Source of the DNA: Marinomonas alcarazii
GTDB taxonomy: Bacteria; Pseudomonadota; Gammaproteobacteria; Pseudomonadales; Marinomonadaceae
NCBI RefSeq assembly: GCF_003208215.1
Contig: NZ_QKLW01000001.1
Coordinates: 310,001-374,000 of the forward strand
Direction of reading: 5' to 3'
Length of the DNA: 64,000 nt
Below the pieces are notes generated by a model. It was not told where the DNA came from, did not search any database, and worked only from the letters and a program-made list of their open reading frames with translations. Shown piece after piece: positions 57,419-64,000 of the stretch. Each line of letters opens with the position of its first letter. The first letter of the stretch is position 1. The position numbers were made by a program, and so were the translations under genes.

Positions 57419-58054
57419 TTGAAAATTTTGTGTTGGAATACAGATGACGCCGTTTGGACACATTGGAATAGTGTAGTCGCAGTTGGAATTTCATTATTTC
57501 GTGCTGAGACGATAGAAGATGTGCGTGAATCGTTAACTGTATCACCATCCGAGTTTGAATATTGCTTTATGTATTTAGGCAACGACTCTTTTTCCAAAGA
57601 TGTAGAAGATGTTGCGGCATTATGTTCAGCGTTTCCAAAACAAAAAGTGGTCGTTTTTCCGAATCAATTTAGCCAAAGTGCAGCACTAAGATTATTTTCG
57701 GTAGGCGTAAATGGTCAATGTGCACCTTATATTGGTAAGGAGCAATTATCACTGGTGTTGTCCGTGATTGACTCTGGCGAGATTTGGGGAGGGAAGGCTT
57801 TCATAGAGCAACTCATTCAACAGTCTGCACCGACTGAACCAACGTCTAATAACACGCTTGAGCATTTGTCTGACAGGGAATGGAGTGTTGCTAGATGTAT
57901 TGCAAAAGGCCTTTCAAACAAGCAAATTGCATTGGAGTTAGAGATTACCGAGCGGACGGTGAAAGCTCATCTTACTTCTGTTTTTAAGAAAACCAATACA
58001 AAAGATCGTTTGTCCTTGGCTCTTTTGATGAAATCACAGAACATGGTGCATTAA
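57419..58054 (+). CDS. LuxR-type regulator with receiver-like domain lacking the phosphoacceptor
   Basis: About 211 residues from TTG 57419, preferred to ATG 57407 because GGATGAGG stands 6 bases before it. A receiver-like region (1-120) keeps the fold pattern (KILCWNTDDAVW; LFSVGVNGQCAPYIG) but the strand carrying the acceptor Asp reads YCFMYLGND. A canonical LuxR helix-turn-helix ends the protein (LSDREWSVARCIAKGLSNKQIALELEITERTVKAHL). It could respond to protein partners rather than phosphorylation. Position after lapC suggests it controls the adhesin genes. Confidence 0.8.
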   Translation: MKILCWNTDDAVWTHWNSVVAVGISLFRAETIEDVRESLTVSPSEFEYCFMYLGNDSFSKDVEDVAALCSAFPKQKVVVFPNQFSQSAALRLFSVGVNGQCAPYIGKEQLSLVLSVIDSGEIWGGKAFIEQLIQQSAPTEPTSNNTLEHLSDREWSVARCIAKGLSNKQIALELEITERTVKAHLTSVFKKTNTKDRLSLALLMKSQNMVH

Positions 58055-58200
58055 GTTATTTTTTTAGCGTCTTTTGCGCTTTTTTGGTTCGTTTCACTTT
58101 TTTGCCGCTCAATAACATCAGAATGAAAGGGAATTTTCGACTCCAGCAGCGCTCTATTGTTGCTTATCCTCCGTATTTATCTATTTTCTGTGTATCTTAA

Positions 58201-58216
58201 TGGCGCAATTTTTGCA
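58201..58216 (+). promoter_or_regulatory. sigma-54 promoter for nasTS
   Basis: TGGCGC-AATTT-TTGCA matches the -24/-12 consensus TGGCAC-N5-TTGCA at ten of eleven fixed positions, with GG at 58202-58203 and GC at 58214-58215 exactly ten bases apart. It lies 43 bases before the nasT ATG. Implies RpoN and an enhancer protein such as NtrC. Confidence 0.8.
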
Positions 58217-58258
58217 GTTTACTTGAGTGTAACTTAACGCTTTCAAAGAGAATGCACC

Positions 58259-58864
58259 ATGTCCGCTCCCCCCGAAAAAGAATTGACTGTGATGTTGGTC
58301 GATAATGAGCCTGCAAGAGCGGCTATTGTAGAACAAGCTATGATGGATAGCGGTTACCGTGTCATTAGACGTTTAGAGAATGCTAAAAACCTAACCGAAG
58401 CCGTAGCAGAGTTTCAACCAGATATGGTGATTATTGATATTGAATCACCTGATCGAGACATGTTGGAAAATATGTCTCGTCTCACTAAAGATAATCCTCG
58501 CCCAATCGTGATGTTTGCTGAACAGGATGACTCTAAGTATGTAGAGGCTGCCATTAGGGCTGGGGTAAGCGCCTATGTGGTTGATGGCGTCAATAGCGGT
58601 AGCGTCAAAGCATTATTACAAGTGGCTATTGCGCGATTTAGGGAGTTTCATGCTCTTAGGTCTGAGCTTGAGTCGGTAAAAAGCCAGCTTGAAGATCGTA
58701 AGCTGATAGATAAAGCAAAAGGTTTAATCATGAAACATCAGAAATGTGATGAGCCAGCGGCCTATCAAGCTCTTAGAAAACTAGCAATGGATCGTAGTCA
58801 ACGTATGACAGATGTTGCTAGAAATATCATATCTGTCATGGAGTTGATGGGAGGTTCAAAATGA
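58259..58864 (+). CDS. nasT: NasT-type ANTAR antiterminator
   Basis: A 201-residue regulator: receiver domain 8-125 (LVDNEPARAA; acceptor-position D60 in VIIDIESPD), coiled linker and C-terminal ANTAR domain (about 145-198, DKAKGLIMKHQKCDEPAAYQALRKLAMD). ANTAR domains bind leader RNAs with paired hexaloop hairpins and prevent termination. The partner NasS overlaps by 4 bases (ATGA). The nrtA leader 1.4 kb downstream has a matching terminator. Confidence 0.94.
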   Translation: MSAPPEKELTVMLVDNEPARAAIVEQAMMDSGYRVIRRLENAKNLTEAVAEFQPDMVIIDIESPDRDMLENMSRLTKDNPRPIVMFAEQDDSKYVEAAIRAGVSAYVVDGVNSGSVKALLQVAIARFREFHALRSELESVKSQLEDRKLIDKAKGLIMKHQKCDEPAAYQALRKLAMDRSQRMTDVARNIISVMELMGGSK

Positions 58865-60060
58865 ACACAGTGCAATCAAATAGTCTTATTCAGCAAGCGG
58901 ATCCCATTCGTATCGGTTTTATCCCACTTATCGATTGCGCGCCTTTTGTTATTGCTCAAGAGAAGGGCTTCTTTGTCGATGAGGGCGTCAATGTTGTACT
59001 TTCTAAAGAGGCATCTTGGGCAAGTATTCGTGACAAGGTAGCGTTTAATTTGCTAGACGGTGCGCACATGTTGTCATCAATGCCGATCGCTGCCAGCCTA
59101 GGAATAGGCAGTATCAAAACAGCTATGCAAACTAGTTTTACCGTAAGCCACAACGGTAATGGCATAACGATTGGTAATTTTCTGTACGACCAACTGCAAC
59201 ATTTTGCTGACTCTTCTCTGGACATCCGAACGGGCGTCGCTTTAAAAAGGCTCATTGATCATCGAGGTGACAATGTCGCGCCGTTGCGTTTTGCGATGGT
59301 GTACCCTTATTCCTCTCATAATTATCAGTTACGGGATTGGCTGAGCCGAGCTGGTATTAATCCGGATAAAGATGTCCAAATAGTGGTTATTCCTCCGGTA
59401 AAAATGGTTGATAACTTAAGACGTGGCGATATAGATGGCTATTGTGTGGGGGAGCCATGGAATAGCTTGGCGGTTGAGCAAGGTGTTGGTCATATGCTGG
59501 TCACAGGATATGAAATTTGGGGAAGCACTCCGGAGAAAGTATTTGGAGTGAACGCTCTTTGGGCCGAGCAAAATCAAGCACAACATCTTGCGATTATTCG
59601 GGCGTTAGATAAAGCCTGCGCTTGGGTAGATGTCGCAGAAAACCAAGCTGAGCTTCTTAGTATTTTGAGCCATCCAGATTATTTAAATTGCACTATGCAG
59701 CAGTTGGTGTATGGCTTTGGTTCTATTAAGCCAAAGGGGCAGTTTGATTGGCCAATGGAAGCGTTTCAGCGTTTTTCCGGTAGTGATATTAATAAGCCCC
59801 TGCCGAGTTATGCATTATGGGTCATGGCTCAGATGCATCGCTGGCAACAGTTAGGTGGAGTGTCCAAGCTAAACCAGTTAGCCGAGCAAATTTATCGAAA
59901 AGATCTTTACTACAAAGCACTGGGCTTAGTTGAAGACAAAAATGCCATAGAGTGGCAGCTACCAGAGGCAGACGAAGCAACTTGGTTATCTTTGGTGGCG
60001 GATGGGGAAATTCGTTTGCACCCTGAAGGGATTTTAAAGGGGTTTGAAAGATTGGCGTAA
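58861..60060 (+). CDS. nasS: NasS nitrate/nitrite sensor (NrtA-like, cytoplasmic)
   Basis: A 399-residue protein of the CmpA/NrtA solute-binding fold but without signal peptide, the hallmark of NasS. IRIGFIPLIDCAPFVIAQEKGFF opens the first lobe; [18 protein letters not shown] is shared with NrtA. In the known mechanism NasS binds and silences NasT until nitrate or nitrite binds. Translationally coupled to nasT. Confidence 0.92.
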   Translation: MNTVQSNSLIQQADPIRIGFIPLIDCAPFVIAQEKGFFVDEGVNVVLSKEASWASIRDKVAFNLLDGAHMLSSMPIAASLGIGSIKTAMQTSFTVSHNGNGITIGNFLYDQLQHFADSSLDIRTGVALKRLIDHRGDNVAPLRFAMVYPYSSHNYQLRDWLSRAGINPDKDVQIVVIPPVKMVDNLRRGDIDGYCVGEPWNSLAVEQGVGHMLVTGYEIWGSTPEKVFGVNALWAEQNQAQHLAIIRALDKACAWVDVAENQAELLSILSHPDYLNCTMQQLVYGFGSIKPKGQFDWPMEAFQRFSGSDINKPLPSYALWVMAQMHRWQQLGGVSKLNQLAEQIYRKDLYYKALGLVEDKNAIEWQLPEADEATWLSLVADGEIRLHPEGILKGFERLA

Positions 60061-60094
60061 TGCGCATCGGATGATGTGATGTTTTAGTGCGCTG

Positions 60095-60111
60095 TGCATG
60101 ATAATTGGGCA
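60095..60111. promoter_or_regulatory. candidate NtrC enhancer site
   Basis: TGCATGATAATTGGGCA agrees with TGCACCAWWWTGGTGCA at 13 of 17 positions and lies about 100 bases upstream of the sigma-54 promoter at 60197. Binding is inferred. Confidence 0.4.
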
Positions 60112-60196
60112 AGAATAAAGATGTTCTTATCGGTCTGCATTTCAAAATTGAGCGCAAAAAATACAAAAAACCATATAAAACAGTTGTTTATTTTAA

Positions 60197-60213
60197 TTGG
60201 CACACTGCGTGCT
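60197..60213 (+). promoter_or_regulatory. sigma-54 promoter for nrtABC-nirB
   Basis: TTGGCAC-ACTGC-GTGCT: GG at 60199-60200 and GC at 60211-60212 ten bases apart, one mismatch in the -12 block. It lies 205 bases before nrtA, with the leader and terminator between. Confidence 0.75.
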
Positions 60214-60292
60214 TTGTAAAATACATAGAGAAAAATTTTTTGAAAAAAAATGGTGAAATTGGCAACGGTCGTTAATTGTCACCCACATTACT

Positions 60293-60380
60293 GAATCTCC
60301 AAAGTCGGATTTTCTTTGAATGGCAAAGGCGCCTGCAAACACATTCTATTTGTGTTGTGCATGCGCCTTTTTTTGTTTTT
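60293..60380 (+). promoter_or_regulatory. nrtA leader with NasT-controlled attenuator
   Basis: A strong intrinsic terminator, outer stem AAAGGCGC (60325-60332) with GCGCCTTT (60363-60370), inner AACACA/TGTGTT pairing and a T-rich tail, lies 40 bases before nrtA. Upstream, TCC-AAAGTC-GGA (60298-60309) could form a hexaloop with A at position 1 and G at position 4, as ANTAR targets require; I did not find a convincing second hexaloop. Reading through would need NasT. Confidence 0.7.
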
Positions 60381-60417
60381 CTACTTTTTGAAATGTATTT
60401 AGTTGCGGAGTATGACA

Positions 60418-61806
60418 ATGAACCTAAGATTTTTGAAAGCCTTAGATCCCCTTCCTAAAATGGGTTTTTCCATATTAATGGGGTCCGTTCTGTTATCTGG
60501 TGTTGCCCAAGCGGAGGTTGGTTATGCGGAAAAGGAAGAGCTTAAATTTGGTTTTATCAAACTAACCGATATGGCGCCATTGGCGATTGCGTATGAGAAA
60601 GGCTATTTCGAAGATGAAGGGCTGTATGTCACTTTGGAAGCTCAAGCAAATTGGAAAGTTCTACTCGACCGAGTGATTGATGGGCAGTTAGATGGCGCTC
60701 ATATGCTAGCGGGTCAGCCACTGGGTGCAACCATTGGATACGGTACGAAAGCGCACATAGTGACCGCTTTTAGTATGGATTTGAATGGTAATGGTATTAC
60801 GGTTTCCAACGATGTTTGGGATGAAATGAAGAAAAACATTCCAAATGGTCCAGATGGCAAGCCTGTTCATCCAATCAGTGCCAGTGCTTTAAAGCCTGTA
60901 ATAGATGGCTATAAAGCCCAAGGCAAACCATTCAAAATGGGCATGGTGTTTCCCGTCTCCACTCATAATTACGAGTTGCGTTATTGGCTTGCTGCTGGTG
61001 GCATTCATCCAGGTTATTACGCCCCAGCGCGAGGCGACACCAGTGGACAGATTAATGCCGATGCTTTGCTGTCTGTAACACCGCCACCGCAAATGCCAGC
61101 CACCATGGAAGCGGGAACGATTTCAGGTTACTGCGTTGGTGAACCTTGGAACCAACAAGCTGTGTTTAAAGGGATTGGTGTGCCAGTCATTACCGATTAT
61201 GAAATCTGGAAAAATAACCCAGAGAAAGTCTTTGGTGTGAGCAGCGACTGGGCGGATCAATACCCCAATACGCATATTCGTGTTGTAAAAGCCATGATTC
61301 GTGCTGCGAAATGGCTAGATGAAAACAACAATGCTAATCGCCCTGAGGCGGTAAAAATCCTCTCGCGTAGCCAATATGTGGGCGCCGATTACGATGTGAT
61401 CGCCAACAGTATGACGGGCACTTTTGAGTATGAAAAAGGCGATAAACGTGACATTCCAGATTTCAACGTCTTTTTCCGTCATCACGCAACTTATCCCTAT
61501 TACAGTGATGCTATTTGGTACCTCACGCAAATGCGCCGATGGGGGCAAATTTCCGAACCTAAGTCTGACGAATGGTTCATGAAGATCGCTAAAGATGTCT
61601 ACCGTCCTGATATTTATGCGCAAGCGGCACAATCCTTAATAGAGGAGGGTGTCATGTCGGCAGACGAGTTTCCTGATTTTGATAAGGAAGATGGTTTTAA
61701 ACCACCTCAAAGCGACTTTATTGATGGTGTCATGTATGACGGTAAGCACCCTAATGATTATCTGAAGCGATTTAAGATTGGTCTAAAAGGCGATGATCAG
61801 GTCTAA
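60418..61806 (+). CDS. nrtA: nitrate ABC transporter, substrate-binding protein
   Basis: About 462 residues from ATG 60418 (GGAG 7 bases before; two nearer in-frame starts upstream are too close to it). Signal peptide [18 protein letters not shown], then NrtA fold: [51 protein letters not shown]. Periplasmic capture of nitrate/nitrite. Clearly a paralogue of the neighbouring NasS. Confidence 0.93.
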   Translation: MNLRFLKALDPLPKMGFSILMGSVLLSGVAQAEVGYAEKEELKFGFIKLTDMAPLAIAYEKGYFEDEGLYVTLEAQANWKVLLDRVIDGQLDGAHMLAGQPLGATIGYGTKAHIVTAFSMDLNGNGITVSNDVWDEMKKNIPNGPDGKPVHPISASALKPVIDGYKAQGKPFKMGMVFPVSTHNYELRYWLAAGGIHPGYYAPARGDTSGQINADALLSVTPPPQMPATMEAGTISGYCVGEPWNQQAVFKGIGVPVITDYEIWKNNPEKVFGVSSDWADQYPNTHIRVVKAMIRAAKWLDENNNANRPEAVKILSRSQYVGADYDVIANSMTGTFEYEKGDKRDIPDFNVFFRHHATYPYYSDAIWYLTQMRRWGQISEPKSDEWFMKIAKDVYRPDIYAQAAQSLIEEGVMSADEFPDFDKEDGFKPPQSDFIDGVMYDGKHPNDYLKRFKIGLKGDDQV

Positions 61807-61831
61807 ACCAAACACGATAAGTGAGATAAAG

Positions 61832-62803
61832 ATGATGATATCAAACATAACTATGGCTTCTTTAAAGGACAAGATCAGCGCCTTTTCTGTTAAGGGAATC
61901 CTGCTGCCCGTCTTTGGCATTCTTGTGTTTATCTTGTTATGGCAAGTTGGAGCAAGTCGAGTTCATACCTCTTTGGGAGAGTTTCCTGGTCCAGTTGTGG
62001 TGTATGAGCAATGGAATAGCCTCGTTGCAGAACACCAGAATGAACGAGTGAAGGCCGAAAAGTTTTACGTCCGCCAAGAAGAGCGTATTGCAGAACGTCA
62101 AGCTAAAGACCCAAGCTATGCTGGCATTATCCGTGATTACACTGGTAAACCGACCTTTTTTGACCAGATATTTACCAGCTTGTATACCGTCTTAGCAGGT
62201 TTTGGCTTGGCCAGTTTGATCGCGATTCCCTTAGGGATTTTGATTGGTTTGAATCGTTCTGTTTACAGTGCCCTGAATCCGGTGATTCAGGTATTTAAGC
62301 CGGTTTCTCCGCTGGCATGGTTGCCTTTGGTCACTATGGTCGTGAGTGCGAGTTATGTATCTGATGATCCTATGTTTTCCAAATCATTTTTAACATCCAT
62401 GTTCACGGTCACCTTGTGCTGCATGTGGCCAACCTTGATTAACACTGCGGTGGGGGTTGCAGCGGTCGAAAAAGACTTGCTTAACGTATCCAAAGTATTG
62501 CGCCTTGGGTGGGTGACACATGTGATCAAAATCGTCATTCCGTCCGCGATTCCTTTGATGTTCACAGGTTTACGCCTGTCGTTAGGTATTGCATGGATGG
62601 TGTTGATTGCGGCGGAAATGTTGGCGCAAAACCCAGGGCTAGGGAAGTTTGTTTGGGATGAGTTTCAAAATGGCAGTTCGAACTCGTTGGGCCGAATTAT
62701 GGTGGCTGTTCTGATGATTGGCTTTATTGGGTATTTGTTGGATCGAGTGATGTTGGCATTCCAGCGCTTCGCTTCTTGGGATAAGACGCAGGTGCTTCGA
62801 TAA
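61832..62803 (+). CDS. nrtB: nitrate ABC transporter permease
   Basis: About 323 residues from ATG 61832 (GTGAG six bases before); an earlier in-frame ATG at 61793 overlaps nrtA. Helix about 20-38 is followed by a long periplasmic loop (VVYEQWNSLVAEHQNERVKAEK...), then five helices with the permease EAA-like loop AAVEKDLLNVSKVLRLG contacting the ATPase. Second component of the nrt uptake system. Confidence 0.92.
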   Translation: MMISNITMASLKDKISAFSVKGILLPVFGILVFILLWQVGASRVHTSLGEFPGPVVVYEQWNSLVAEHQNERVKAEKFYVRQEERIAERQAKDPSYAGIIRDYTGKPTFFDQIFTSLYTVLAGFGLASLIAIPLGILIGLNRSVYSALNPVIQVFKPVSPLAWLPLVTMVVSASYVSDDPMFSKSFLTSMFTVTLCCMWPTLINTAVGVAAVEKDLLNVSKVLRLGWVTHVIKIVIPSAIPLMFTGLRLSLGIAWMVLIAAEMLAQNPGLGKFVWDEFQNGSSNSLGRIMVAVLMIGFIGYLLDRVMLAFQRFASWDKTQVLR

Positions 62804-62855
62804 GAAGCGATTTGTCGAAAATACATTAATTTAGAGTGCGCTAACGGAGAATGCT

Positions 62856-63704
62856 ATGACAACACATTTAGATATAAGCCATATTTCTATTGAGTTTCCT
62901 ACACCAAAAGGGCCTTTTAAAGCGCTTGATAATGTCAGCCTGAAAATAAAAAAAGGCGAATTTGTGTCGCTTATTGGTCATTCGGGTTGCGGTAAGTCTA
63001 CCGTCCTTAATATCGTGGCTGGTTTGTATGACGCAACGGAAGGCGGCATTTTATTGGATGGTCGTGAAGTGAAGGGGCCAGGACCGGAGCGTGCAGTGGT
63101 TTTTCAAAACCATTCTTTACTGCCTTGGCTAACCTCTTACCAGAATGTCGAATTGGCAGTGAAACAGGTTTTTCGCAAAACCAAATCGAAGAAAGAAATG
63201 CATGACTGGATCATGCATAACTTAGAGTTGGTGCACATGACCCATGCCGCTGATAAGCGTCCAGATGAAATCTCTGGCGGTATGAAGCAGCGTGTTGGTA
63301 TTGCCAGAGCGTTAGCGATGGAGCCTAGTGTTTTACTGATGGATGAGCCTTTTGGAGCATTGGATGCCTTGACTCGGGCACACCTTCAAGATTCGTTGAT
63401 GGAGATTCAAAAAGACTTAAACAACACCGTGATTATGATTACTCACGACGTGGATGAAGCCGTGCTGCTATCGGACCGTATTGTGATGATGACGAATGGC
63501 CCAGCAGCCACTGTTGGAGAAATTCTCCATGTTGACCTTGAGCGCCCGCGTGAGCGTCTGGCTTTAGCGAATGACCCAAGATACGTAGATTATCGAACTC
63601 AAGTGTTGACCTTCTTGTATGAAAAACAACGCAAAGTAGAGCCTATTCAAGCAACGGCTAAAAGTAAAACGGTGGCGGCCAGTGCCAAGGTTGCCAATGC
63701 CTAG
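62856..63704 (+). CDS. nrtC: nitrate ABC transporter ATP-binding protein
   Basis: A 282-residue ATPase: Walker A LIGHSGCGKSTVLN, signature EISGGMKQRVGIARAL, Walker B VLLMDEPFGALDALT. Single ATPase, without the extra solute-binding domain that cyanobacterial NrtC carries, so it is functionally NrtD-like. CGGAG stands 6-8 bases before ATG. Overlaps nirB by 8 bases. Confidence 0.92.
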   Translation: MTTHLDISHISIEFPTPKGPFKALDNVSLKIKKGEFVSLIGHSGCGKSTVLNIVAGLYDATEGGILLDGREVKGPGPERAVVFQNHSLLPWLTSYQNVELAVKQVFRKTKSKKEMHDWIMHNLELVHMTHAADKRPDEISGGMKQRVGIARALAMEPSVLLMDEPFGALDALTRAHLQDSLMEIQKDLNNTVIMITHDVDEAVLLSDRIVMMTNGPAATVGEILHVDLERPRERLALANDPRYVDYRTQVLTFLYEKQRKVEPIQATAKSKTVAASAKVANA

Positions 63705-64000
63705 TCTTATCTCTAAGTCGGGGAAACGCCGTCTCGTCATTGTTGGGGCTGGTATGGCTGGCAGCAAGCTTGCGCACGACTTCGAAAAAGCGCATGGCGA
63801 TGATTACCAAATAGTTTTGGTTGGGGAAGAATCCAGAGTTGGCTATAACCGCATCATGTTGTCCTCTTTGTTGGCAAAGGATATTTCGGATACCGATATG
63901 CCATTTGTTGATGCGCAGAAAATGCAAGAAGATGGCGTTGATATTGTGTCCAATGATCCGGCTATTAAGTTGGACCCGAAAAATAAAACGCTCCTATTAG
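63697..64000 (+). CDS. nirB: nitrite reductase large subunit NirB, 5' part only
   Basis: First 101 codons; the rest is beyond the window. FAD-binding motif RLVIVGAGMAGSKLAHD near 12-28 and VGYNRIMLSSLLA near 49-62 are typical of NirB-like assimilatory nitrite reductases. AAGG stands 6 bases before ATG 63697, inside the last codons of nrtC. Reduces nitrite to ammonium with NAD(P)H. Confidence 0.85.
   Translation, partial: MPSLISKSGKRRLVIVGAGMAGSKLAHDFEKAHGDDYQIVLVGEESRVGYNRIMLSSLLAKDISDTDMPFVDAQKMQEDGVDIVSNDPAIKLDPKNKTLLL

Noticed and set aside
1-64000. CRISPR arrays, insertion sequences, prophage genes, tRNA or rRNA genes
   Set aside because: No regularly spaced repeats, no transposase or integrase domains and no tRNA-like cloverleaf or rRNA sequence were recognised while reading both strands.

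Overview
The window is a contiguous piece of gammaproteobacterial chromosome with moderate GC content and dense, mostly co-directional operons. Protein sequences and gene order fit an Oceanospirillales marine bacterium, most likely Marinomonas or a close relative. This is an inference from recognisable families and synteny, since no search was possible. I see no insertion sequence, prophage, CRISPR array, rRNA or tRNA.

Layout. 1-4740 (minus): a DctB-like sensor kinase cut by the window edge, an AEC-type carrier and a BaeSR-like two-component pair. 4918-8311 (plus): an acyltransferase preceded by a tiny leader ORF, a PLP aminotransferase, a YebC/YeeN protein and a DUF1289 protein. 8330-16107: a glycosyltransferase, FabV enoyl reductase, a small secreted protein, a pitrilysin-like protease, YciK and UbiG. 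16411-26243: gyrA-serC-pheA-tyrA/aroA-cmk-rpsA, the classic aromatic amino acid supercluster, but without hisC between pheA and tyrA. The AroA half of the TyrA-AroA fusion has lost most EPSP-synthase active-site residues. 26377-28747: trmO with a small unknown gene (minus), then proA. 28737-38389: nadD-rsfS-rlmH-mrdA-rodA-mltB-rlpA-dacA-ybeD-lipB-lipA, covering cell elongation, peptidoglycan and lipoate. 38546-41374: speA and aguB for polyamines. 41377-41564 (minus): a candidate structured small RNA. 41698-47096: an ABM-GNAT fusion, a cupin-like protein, parC, a pair of complementary bacterioferritin subunits and Fur-controlled bfd. 47288-50472: a FrnE-like oxidoreductase, a Tag-like glycosylase, pdxJ, a DTW-domain tRNA enzyme and a DUF1244 protein. 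50480-58054: a LapG-LapD-LapB-LapC adhesin retention and secretion module plus an unusual LuxR-type regulator. 58259-64000: nasT-nasS and nrtABC, then the start of nirB, for nitrate/nitrite assimilation.

How the parts work together. The most complete regulatory circuit visible is nitrogen assimilation. A near-consensus sigma-54 promoter precedes nasTS. A second sigma-54 promoter precedes nrtA, and between that promoter and nrtA lies a strong intrinsic terminator, as expected if NasT antiterminates the leader RNA when NasS releases it in nitrate. The Lap module has the c-di-GMP receptor (LapD), the periplasmic protease (LapG) and the inner-membrane exporter (LapBC). The adhesin substrate and the outer-membrane channel must lie elsewhere. 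The iron-storage genes show division of labour: one bacterioferritin subunit keeps the ferroxidase site, the other keeps the heme methionine.

The most notable observations are the apparently dead AroA domain, the minus-strand small RNA candidate, the complementary bacterioferritins, the nasT/nrt leader architecture and the leader peptide with an 18-bp palindrome before the acyltransferase.
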